Assembly: GCA_947653505.1 (NCBI GenBank)
Contig: CANTHI010000277.1
Location: forward strand, 1 to 5,463
Source of the DNA: an uncultured Eubacterium sp.
GTDB lineage: Bacteria; Bacillota_A; Clostridia; Lachnospirales; Lachnospiraceae
Reading direction: 5' to 3'
Length of the DNA stretch: 5,463 bases
In this document: positions 1-5,377 of the stretch, one piece after another
How the letters are laid out: every line of letters starts with the position of its first letter
Numbering within the stretch: position 1 is the first letter of the stretch
Position numbers and translations under genes: made by a program
Notes under the pieces: model-generated
What the model saw: the letters and a program-made list of their open reading frames with translations, nothing else
What the model was told of the DNA's origin: nothing
Databases searched by the model: none

Positions 1-98
1 GAGGGAACCGGCCCTGTTTCATTATTCCGGTTTCCAGAATGTAAGAAGCTCTAAGTATTCTGCTTCTACTCTTTGGTACCGGACGGGCAGATTCCCTC
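1..98. repeat. Nested inverted-repeat element (possible structured RNA or MITE-like repeat), cut by window edge
   Basis: Several complementary segments nest inside one another. GAGGGAA at 1-7 pairs with TTCCCTC at 92-98. GCCC at 11-14 pairs with GGGC at 85-88. TCCGGT at 26-31 pairs with ACCGGA at 78-83. GTAAGAAGC at 41-49 pairs with GCTTCTAC at 62-69, with one bulged A. An alternative helix, CAGAAT 35-40 with ATTCTG 57-62, competes with the innermost one. The whole could fold as a long imperfect hairpin on either strand. The outer arms run into the window edge, so the element may be longer. It could be a small RNA, a repeated intergenic palindrome, or a miniature element with terminal inverted repeats. 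I do not recognise a named RNA family, and the known 4.5S SRP RNA motif is absent. Confidence 0.4.
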
Positions 99-211
99 TC
101 CTTGCGTCGTTGTATTTTCCGCTTAAATTCGCACCCATAAGTGTCTGTATGGGTTTTATGTTGTAAAATGCTCCTGTCTGCGACTATTTGTAAAATATAG
201 CAGGCAGCAGC
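99..211. other. Intergenic region downstream of the EAL-domain gene, no convincing gene
   Basis: Together with 1-98 this makes 211 bases without a supportable gene. A plus-strand frame is open from the left edge (position 2) to a TAA at 164-166, 54 codons with no start inside the window. A minus-strand frame from an ATG at 138 to a TAA at 22 encodes 38 residues but has no Shine-Dalgarno. The two frames overlap each other and the folded segment, so at most one can be real, and repeat sequence explains both equally well. No rho-independent terminator with a T-tract on the minus strand is visible after the EAL gene stop at 212. The only nearby small stem (about 4 bp, 203-214) is too weak to call. 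Confidence 0.4.
133..154 (+). terminator. Short hairpin followed by TTTT, weak plus-strand terminator candidate
   Basis: ACCCATA at 133-139 is perfectly complementary to TATGGGT at 148-154, a 7-bp stem with an 8-nt loop. On the plus strand the run of T at 154-157 directly follows the stem, as in a weak intrinsic terminator for transcription entering from the left. On the minus strand no T-tract follows, so it is a poor terminator for the EAL-domain gene. It may simply be part of the structured element beside it. Confidence 0.25.
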
Positions 212-1960
212 CTATTTCCTTATATTCTGTTTTTTTAGCAGTTCAAAAAACTCCTCCTGTGGCATGGGCTTTGCGTAAAAATACCCCTGCACCTGATCGC
301 AGCCAATACTTTTTAACAGCTCAATCTGCTCCTTTGTCTCCACGCCTTCCGCTAAAAGCCCCAGCTCCAGCTTATTGACCATACCGGCTACCTGCTCCAG
401 AATCAGCCGTCCTTTGCCGGATACCATCATGTTTTCCATAAACTTACGATCCAGCTTAATGACATCAAACGGCGTTTCCAGAAGAATGTTCAGCGACGAA
501 TACCCACTTCCAAAATCATCCATCAGCAAAGTAAATCCGTCTTCCTTTAACTGCAGCACTTTCATGCTGATCTGCTGCGTATCCGCGGATTCTGTAATCT
601 CCAGCTCGAGCACTCCTTTTGGAATTTTATATTTATCGATCAGGCCATCCAGCACGTCGATACACTCATCATCCAGCAGATGAATACGGGATACATTTAC
701 CGACACCGGGCAGGATGAAAATCCGGCGTCTTCACATTTTCTCAAAAATCTGCAGGCTTCTTCCCAGATATAATAATCGACTTTTTTTATAAAACCGTTT
801 TCTTCGATAATCGGAATAAACTGATCCGGATAAATCATACCACGCTCCGGATTTTTCCAACGCACCAGCGCTTCCGCGCCGATAATTTCATTTTTAACGA
901 TGCTGTATTTTGGCTGCAGATACATCATAAACTGACGCTCCGTAATCGCCGTCTGCATATTTTCTTCGATAAACTTGCGGTTATACAAAGATTCCTTATA
1001 CTGCTCCTTGTAAAACGTAATGTTGGTCAGAATATTTTTCTTGACCGCCTTTCTTGCCATTGCAGCACGGTCTTCCATCTGACGCAGCTCCATTTCTTTG
1101 TCTTCCACGACATACACGCCATAAGACAGCTGGAGCCTGATATTTTTATAATAACTAAGCTTTGCATCCAGGCCGCGGATAAACGTAACCAGCTCTTCTT
1201 CCCTGTCAAACTCCGTCACAACCATAAATACATCGCTGCGCAGATTGACAAAAAACTGCTGCTCCTGACAGTTTTCTTTTAACGTGCGTATGACAAAATC
1301 CAGTATCTCATCTCCAAATTTTTCTCCATACAGATCATTGATGATTTTAAATTTACGGATATCAAACTGGATAAAACCTACTTCTCTGGAAGATGAAAAG
1401 ATCAGTTCACTGACATGCCTGCGAAACATACGCAGCCTGCCCATTCTCTTGATCACGCTCTGCATCTCGTTATCCGGTATATCTGCCAGCTCTATGCTGC
1501 TTTCCCTGATGTCCTTTAAATAATCCGCCAGCATCTGCTCCAGAATCCCAATCGCGGCATGCAGCGCTCTCGGACATTTTTGTAAAATCAGTCCTTCCCT
1601 GCGGATCACCGCCATATCCGCAGGCTTTGATACATCCTTGCCTAAAATATCCCTGCAGTTGATATCTCCATTCATTTTCTGGCTGAATGTCTTTATAAAT
1701 TCATCTGTCTTCTGATTCCCGTATACTTCCAGTTCCCGATCCTGTGAATCATAAAAGCCCAGCGCCATTCCAACGACCATCAGTGACGCTGTAATACAGC
1801 CGCAGACACCTCCCTGTCGCATCCCCGCTCCAAAACACGTACTGATTTTAAATGCCGTTTTCAGATCCAGTCCCAGATCCTCCGCAAACGCTCCAAACAA
1901 CGCCTGTGAGCAATGATACTGCTGATGAAGCAGCTGCTCCGCTTTTTCTATATGTGTCAT
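212..1960 (-). CDS. C_GCAxxG_C_C domain fused to degenerate GGDEF and intact EAL domain; predicted c-di-GMP phosphodiesterase
   Basis: A 582-residue cytosolic protein predicted to hydrolyse cyclic di-GMP to pGpG. Residues about 1-135 resemble the C_GCAxxG_C_C family, with cysteines at 17, 42, 53, 55, 102 and 129, including the GGVCGC segment and an INCRDILG segment. A helical linker leads to a GGDEF-type fold (about 185-315) that keeps the FDIRKFKIINDLYG stretch but has RSDVF (241-245) in place of GGDEF, so cyclase activity is unlikely. The EAL domain (about 339-573) keeps the residues known to bind metal and substrate: E363 of EAL, N422, E454, D481 and D482 of DDFG, K502, D504, E538 and Q558. 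I chose the ATG at 1960 because a GGAG lies 6 nt before it; an in-frame ATG at 1972 adds four residues but has no good ribosome site. The gene has its own likely promoter upstream. The signal sensed by the cysteine domain is unknown; redox state or a metal is inference. Confidence 0.9.
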   Translation of the reverse strand: MTHIEKAEQLLHQQYHCSQALFGAFAEDLGLDLKTAFKISTCFGAGMRQGGVCGCITASLMVVGMALGFYDSQDRELEVYGNQKTDEFIKTFSQKMNGDINCRDILGKDVSKPADMAVIRREGLILQKCPRALHAAIGILEQMLADYLKDIRESSIELADIPDNEMQSVIKRMGRLRMFRRHVSELIFSSSREVGFIQFDIRKFKIINDLYGEKFGDEILDFVIRTLKENCQEQQFFVNLRSDVFMVVTEFDREEELVTFIRGLDAKLSYYKNIRLQLSYGVYVVEDKEMELRQMEDRAAMARKAVKKNILTNITFYKEQYKESLYNRKFIEENMQTAITERQFMMYLQPKYSIVKNEIIGAEALVRWKNPERGMIYPDQFIPIIEENGFIKKVDYYIWEEACRFLRKCEDAGFSSCPVSVNVSRIHLLDDECIDVLDGLIDKYKIPKGVLELEITESADTQQISMKVLQLKEDGFTLLMDDFGSGYSSLNILLETPFDVIKLDRKFMENMMVSGKGRLILEQVAGMVNKLELGLLAEGVETKEQIELLKSIGCDQVQGYFYAKPMPQEEFFELLKKQNIRK

Positions 1961-1966
1961 TCCATA

Positions 1967-1970
1967 CTCC
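1967..1970 (-). promoter_or_regulatory. Ribosome binding site that selects the start of the EAL-domain gene
   Basis: GGAG on the minus strand sits 6 nt before the ATG at 1960-1958. It overlaps the alternative in-frame ATG at 1972-1970, which itself is preceded only by a weak AGG. This favours the downstream start. That start also places the conserved family N-terminus (an MTHIEKAEQLL segment) right at the beginning of the protein. Confidence 0.6.
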
Positions 1971-1992
1971 ATTTCTGCAGCCTGCGATACTG

Positions 1993-2006
1993 ACCGTCTG
2001 GACGGT
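1993..2006. promoter_or_regulatory. Small inverted repeat in the leader of the EAL-domain gene
   Basis: ACCGT at 1993-1997 and ACGGT at 2002-2006 are perfect complements around the 4-nt loop CTGG. In the leader transcript it would form a small 5-bp hairpin about 20-35 nt before the start codons. It could affect translation, or serve as a DNA site for a dimeric regulator. At this size chance is also possible. It does not match a c-di-GMP riboswitch. Confidence 0.25.
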
Positions 2007-2028
2007 TCCGCTCCTGCTGAATGATTCC

Positions 2029-2039
2029 TTGCAGTGCAA
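2029..2039. promoter_or_regulatory. 11-bp perfect palindrome just downstream of the promoter, possible operator
   Basis: TTGCA-G-TGCAA is a perfect 5+1+5 palindrome. It lies roughly 10 to 20 bases past the transcription start expected from the predicted -10 box, a position where a bound repressor could block the polymerase. No second copy is seen in the intergenic region and no regulator gene is in the window, so the regulatory role is inference. Confidence 0.25.
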
Positions 2040-2055
2040 AAATGCCTGTATGGCT

Positions 2056-2084
2056 ATTTTACCAAAAAAAGGATGAAATGTGAA
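2056..2084 (-). promoter_or_regulatory. Extended -10 sigma-A-type promoter for the EAL-domain gene
   Basis: On the minus strand TTCACA (2084-2079, 5 of 6 matches to TTGACA) and TAAAAT (2061-2056, 5 of 6 matches to TATAAT) are separated by exactly 17 nt. The bases just before the -10 box are TGG, giving the TGn extended -10 signature, and the spacer is T-rich. Expected transcription start is near 2049, giving a leader of about 90 nt before the chosen start codon. It sits in the gap after the TPM gene, so the EAL-domain gene can be transcribed on its own. No hairpin terminator is visible between the TPM stop and this promoter, so read-through from the upstream operon is also possible. Confidence 0.6.
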
Positions 2085-2103
2085 GTGTGGATTTTTATTC
2101 TGC

Positions 2104-2946
2104 CTAAAATTTCCCTCCGCCGCCTCCGTGTGACGCGCCGGAAGACGACATGTGCGTACTGGAGCCGCCAGACGATACAGAGTGACCGGAATGCTCCGGA
2201 CTTTCATGGTCCTTTGGTCTTTCCCTGCGGTCAATATGCCGGTACAAAAATAAATCCGTCTCTTTCGTCAGCTTCATACTGCCTTCCTTTACATAGCTGT
2301 CTGCCGCTGACTGGCTGTGTACGGATTTTAGCCTGCTTTTCATTATGGCTGTTACCGCCAGTGAAATCAGAAATCCCGCGCCAAAGGAAAGAGCCAGCCC
2401 TCTGGCAGCCGCAAACGGCTTCTTTGGAAGATGATCCGCATCGTACGGCCTGCCTGACTTTGCCTGCGTCAGATAGTCGTCGCACAGCCCGGCAAATATT
2501 GTGAATGCCGCCGCATACTCTCCTTCCGTTAAGCCGTCCAAAAACTGTTCCGACATATATTCCAGACCCGCGTCCGTAACTGCTGTAATTCCGAACCCTC
2601 TGGTCGATATGTACCAGTCTCTTTCCTCCATGCTGATAAGAAACAGAATCCCGTCTTTTTCATCCCCAAAGCCGTAGCCTTTCTGGTCATAAAAATCATC
2701 GGCATATTCCATCGGGGATTTTCCTTCTAATGATTGTATGGTAACGACTACGACATCTGCCTGCTGGCGGTTACTGATTTCATCCAGCTGCTGCAAAAGC
2801 TCTGCTTCTTCCCTGTCAGAAAGCAGATCCGCCTGATCGGTCAGCCTTGCTATGCTGTCTTTTGCCGCAAAGGCCGGTTCTATGGAAACTACAGACAATA
2901 GCAGCACCAATATTATGACATACAGCTTATTTTTTCTGCTCCGCAT
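2104..2946 (-). CDS. ydjH: TPM-domain membrane protein, YdjH-like
   Basis: A 280-residue membrane-anchored protein. Residues 1-27 form a signal peptide (basic start, hydrophobic core, AFA before the likely cleavage at 27/28), though it could stay as an anchor. Residues about 31-160 are the TPM fold, with the typical ADVVVVTIQSL strand, a KDGILFLISMEERDWYIS segment, and a GFGITAVTDAG segment. One membrane helix spans about 180-202 and is followed by MKSRLKS, which by the positive-inside rule puts the tail in the cytoplasm and the TPM domain outside. The tail (about 244-280) is rich in Ser, Gly and His and ends in five glycines then KF, as is common for TPM proteins. In Bacillus subtilis, YdjH works with YdjG at the membrane in a PspA-linked envelope stress complex; that role here is transferred by homology. 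An AGGAGG site lies 8 nt before the start. The biochemical activity of TPM domains in this setting is not known. Confidence 0.88.
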   Translation of the reverse strand: MRSRKNKLYVIILVLLLSVVSIEPAFAAKDSIARLTDQADLLSDREEAELLQQLDEISNRQQADVVVVTIQSLEGKSPMEYADDFYDQKGYGFGDEKDGILFLISMEERDWYISTRGFGITAVTDAGLEYMSEQFLDGLTEGEYAAAFTIFAGLCDDYLTQAKSGRPYDADHLPKKPFAAARGLALSFGAGFLISLAVTAIMKSRLKSVHSQSAADSYVKEGSMKLTKETDLFLYRHIDRRERPKDHESPEHSGHSVSSGGSSTHMSSSGASHGGGGGKF

Positions 2947-2950
2947 TTAC

Positions 2951-2960
2951 TCTCCCTCCT
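2951..2960 (-). promoter_or_regulatory. Strong ribosome binding site of the TPM gene
   Basis: AGGAGGGAGA on the minus strand, with AGGAGG at 2960-2955, lies 8 nt before the ATG at 2946. It fixes the start of the TPM gene and overlaps the end of an 11-bp tandem duplication. Confidence 0.7.
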
Positions 2961-2979
2961 ATAGCAGCCCTATAGCAGC
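2958..2979. repeat. Perfect 11-bp tandem duplication at the ydjG/ydjH junction
   Basis: The 11-bp unit CCTATAGCAGC (plus strand) occurs twice in direct tandem at 2958-2968 and 2969-2979. The right copy contains the last codons and TAG stop of the zinc-ribbon gene; the left copy supplies the spacer and the first bases of the next gene's ribosome site. With a single copy, the stop codon would directly touch the ribosome binding site, so the duplication loosens translational coupling without changing either protein. Confidence 0.8.
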
Positions 2980-4055
2980 CAGATGACATAGGATAGGAGA
3001 TACAGTACCGCGCCTATGATTCCTGTCAGTCCGGACAGCCATCTGACGTACGCAGCCTTATCCAGCGGCAAATCCCCTGTCATCTTCCCATTCTGCCCGT
3101 TCATGGCAAACAGATAATTCTGTCCGTTCCATGTCGTACTCAAAAGCCAGACCGGAAACAGGGCATATTTTACTTTTCCATCCTGAAGGCGGATACTGCC
3201 TGCCTCTCTGGAAACAGTTGTGTAGCCTTTTACCGTCGCATCAAATGCTCCCTGCGCACTTGTCCGGATCCGTTCATTGGCACGTCCGATACTCTCTTTG
3301 CTGTCCACATCATATTTGTCCGCCAGATATCCCGCCAGATACGCGGTCTGAAAATCTACAGCTTTTGAAAAATCAAACGGCTCGAGAGATTCCATAAAAT
3401 CATCCGGCATCTTCCTGGAACCATCTACCGGAACTCTCTGAAACTGCATACTCCCGCTCCTGCTGACGCTAAAGTAATCCGTCTGTGTATAATGGTATCT
3501 GCTGTCGCTCCACATCCGGATTTTCGTTGCCTTATAGCGCATGGCCACATCCGCATCTGCGTCAAACAGCCAGAATGGAACATAGATACCTTTTATTTCC
3601 TCAATATGGTTCTGGTCCTTAAATGCTTTGGGCAGCAGGCGTTTCCCGGCATAAAAATTTTTAAGCGCCTGCTTCGCTGCTTTTTCATCCAGCTGGAACG
3701 GAATCACATAATCCGGCTTTAACGTGCCCGAAAGCTGTCCCATCAGGACGACCGGATTCCCGCAGAACGGGCAGGACGTGGCTGCTGTATTTTCATCACA
3801 TGCGATCTCACCGCCGCATGATCTGCAGACATAAGTCCGCAATCCTTCTGCCTCACCATCCTGCCACTCTCCTCCGGCAGCCTCCTCCCATTTCATATCA
3901 TCCGGCTGATCCTTTCTCAGTTCGCTGTCATAGCCCGCCAGTGTTTCCATCTCAAACTCAGTATCGCAGTATGGACACTTCATTTTTTGCAGTGCACTGT
4001 CAAACGCAATGGCGCCGCCACAGCACGGACACTTATATTCCTGTATTGCTGCCAT
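2970..4055 (-). CDS. ydjG: Zinc-ribbon membrane protein, YdjG-like (TFIIB-type zinc ribbon)
   Basis: A 361-residue protein with two zinc ribbons near the N-terminus and one membrane helix at the very C-terminus. Ribbon one uses C9-C12 (CPCC) and C27-C30 (CPYC); ribbon two uses C77-C80 (CRSC) and C95-C98 (CPFC). An acidic linker of about 45 residues separates them. The middle (about 110-335) is a soluble domain with a YVPFWLFD segment and a later YALFPVWLLSTTW segment, typical of this family. Hydrophobic residues about 342-361 form a tail anchor, leaving the ribbons in the cytoplasm. Such proteins are sometimes labelled as PriA-like or replication restart helicase because of the zinc ribbon, but there is no helicase domain here. 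In Bacillus subtilis, YdjG pairs with YdjH at the membrane; the same is expected here by homology. A GAGGA site precedes the ATG, and the gap from the SPFH gene stop is 11 nt, which suggests coupled translation. Confidence 0.88.
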   Translation of the reverse strand: MAAIQEYKCPCCGGAIAFDSALQKMKCPYCDTEFEMETLAGYDSELRKDQPDDMKWEEAAGGEWQDGEAEGLRTYVCRSCGGEIACDENTAATSCPFCGNPVVLMGQLSGTLKPDYVIPFQLDEKAAKQALKNFYAGKRLLPKAFKDQNHIEEIKGIYVPFWLFDADADVAMRYKATKIRMWSDSRYHYTQTDYFSVSRSGSMQFQRVPVDGSRKMPDDFMESLEPFDFSKAVDFQTAYLAGYLADKYDVDSKESIGRANERIRTSAQGAFDATVKGYTTVSREAGSIRLQDGKVKYALFPVWLLSTTWNGQNYLFAMNGQNGKMTGDLPLDKAAYVRWLSGLTGIIGAVLYLLSYVIWLL

Positions 4056-4066
4056 CTTCGTTCCTC

Positions 4067-5377
4067 TTATTCCTGTTTCTGATCATGTTCGTCGAAAATA
4101 TCGCCGCATTCCGGACAGAATTTTGGCGGATGCGCGGGATCATCCGGCACCCAGCCGCACTTATCGCACTGATACAGCAAAGCGCCAGACGGTTTCTTTG
4201 CACCACAGTTCTGGCAGAATTTCCCTTTGTTCACCGCCCCGCAGGAGCAGGTCCATCCGCCGTTATTCACAGGCTTCGCAGAACCGCATTCCGGACAAAA
4301 GTTACCGGTCGCCATCGTTCCGCAGGAGCATTTCCATGCACCCGCCTGCGGCTGCTGGCTCTGCGCCTGCTGTCCCATCGCAAACAGATTCTGCGCATTC
4401 ATGCCGCCTCCCGCGTTCATCGCCATGCCCATGCCTACAAAACCATTCATAGCTCCAGCGGTATTCGATGCCGCCGCTTTCATGGCATCCGCCTGCGCTC
4501 CTGCCAGCGTAGCTCCTGCCATATTCGGATTCTGCAGTACTGCCGTGCGCTGAAGCTGCCGGATCATTTCGGCGTCTTCTTCCGGCAGGGTTACAGAGCC
4601 GAGCGCAATGCTGACGACCTGAATCCCCCGCAGCTTCCCCCACTTTTCTGAAAGTGCGGTGTTCATCGCCTGCTCCAGCTCCGCTATATGGGATACGATC
4701 TGATTCGGACGCATTTCCAGCTGCGAAAGTCTGCCAAACGCAGGCTGCAGGGCGCTGATAAATTCTGTTTTCAGCTGTCTGTCCAGCTCCTCACGCGTGT
4801 AATCTTCCTCTACATTCCCGCAGACATTTGTATAAAACAGCAGCGGGTCTGCAATTTTATACGAATATACTCCAGAACAGCGGACAGATACATCCACATC
4901 CAGACCGATTTTAGAATCCACCACGCGAAACGGAACCGGGTTCGGCGTCCCGAATTTATTGTCCACCAGTTCCTTTGTATTAAAATAATACACACGCTGG
5001 TCCTTACCGGTATCGCCGCCGAACGTAAAACGCCTGCCAATCGTCTGAAACGTCTCTGCGATTCCTTTTCCAAGGCTGCCTGTAAAAATACTTGGTTCCG
5101 TAGACGTGTCATACCGAAATTCTCCAGGCTCTGCACACACTTCTACCACTTTGCCCTGTTCTACAATGATCATACACTGACCATCTGCTACCGCAATCCC
5201 GCTTCCATTAGAAATGATATTGTCATTGCCTTTTTTATTCGATGAGCGGGAGCCCGTACGTTTCCGGCCTCTGGTTACTAAAACATCTTTGTCCATCGCA
5301 TCGCAGTAAAAAAACTCTTTCCACTGATCCGCCAGTGTTCCTCCCGCTGCACCCAGTCCTGCTTTTATGAGTCCCAT
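4067..5377 (-). CDS. ydjI: SPFH-domain protein with three C-terminal zinc ribbons, YdjI-like
   Basis: A 436-residue protein without a clear membrane segment. Residues about 20-280 match the SPFH (stomatin/flotillin-like, formerly 'virion core protein') type seen in YdjI, with a DQWKEFFYCD opening, a DKDVLVTRG segment, and a GIQVVSIALGSVTLPEED segment before a helical region. An Ala/Gly/Met/Gln-rich linker follows (about 285-346). Three zinc ribbons close the protein: C350, C352, C361, C364; then C377, C379, C388, C391; then C404, C407, C421, C424. The first two are near-copies of each other with a 27-residue period. In Bacillus subtilis, YdjI links PspA to the YdjG-YdjH membrane pair; here the partner genes lie directly downstream. 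It is the first visible gene of the operon. The start is supported by AAGGAG 6 nt upstream. The protein is clearly longer than I recall for the Bacillus one (about 320 residues), mostly through the ribbons and linker. Confidence 0.9.
   Translation of the reverse strand: MGLIKAGLGAAGGTLADQWKEFFYCDAMDKDVLVTRGRKRTGSRSSNKKGNDNIISNGSGIAVADGQCMIIVEQGKVVEVCAEPGEFRYDTSTEPSIFTGSLGKGIAETFQTIGRRFTFGGDTGKDQRVYYFNTKELVDNKFGTPNPVPFRVVDSKIGLDVDVSVRCSGVYSYKIADPLLFYTNVCGNVEEDYTREELDRQLKTEFISALQPAFGRLSQLEMRPNQIVSHIAELEQAMNTALSEKWGKLRGIQVVSIALGSVTLPEEDAEMIRQLQRTAVLQNPNMAGATLAGAQADAMKAAASNTAGAMNGFVGMGMAMNAGGGMNAQNLFAMGQQAQSQQPQAGAWKCSCGTMATGNFCPECGSAKPVNNGGWTCSCGAVNKGKFCQNCGAKKPSGALLYQCDKCGWVPDDPAHPPKFCPECGDIFDEHDQKQE

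Noticed and set aside
1..211. CRISPR array, tRNA or SRP RNA at the left edge
   Set aside because: No direct repeats with spacers, no cloverleaf with a CCA end, and no GGAAGGAAGCAGC-type SRP motif were found on either strand.
1961..2055. c-di-GMP riboswitch in the leader of the EAL gene
   Set aside because: The leader is only about 90 nt and shows only small inverted repeats; no GEMM-I or GEMM-II core could be matched.
2056..2103. Intrinsic terminator after the TPM gene
   Set aside because: There is a run of seven T on the minus strand (2070-2064), but no stem precedes it. The run is better explained as the promoter spacer.
1848..2234. Minus-strand open frame overlapping the TPM tail, the promoter region and the start of the EAL gene
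   Set aside because: It overlaps two better genes in another frame and contains the predicted promoter and leader. No domain is recognisable.
2034..2504. Plus-strand open frame of 156 codons opposite the TPM gene
   Set aside because: It is antisense to a gene with signal peptide, TPM domain and good ribosome site. Its own product is low in recognisable features and rich in Arg, Pro and Cys.
2970..4055. PriA-like helicase annotation for the zinc-ribbon gene
   Set aside because: Only the zinc ribbons resemble PriA; there are no Walker or helicase motifs, and the C-terminus is a membrane anchor.
3800..4651. Long plus-strand open frame of 283 codons across the YdjI/YdjG junction
   Set aside because: It lies opposite two well-supported genes, has an Arg/His/Pro/Ser-heavy composition typical of an antisense shadow, and shows no recognisable domain.
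4688..5245. Plus-strand open frame of 185 codons opposite the SPFH domain
   Set aside because: Antisense shadow of the SPFH gene; basic, aromatic-rich product without family features.
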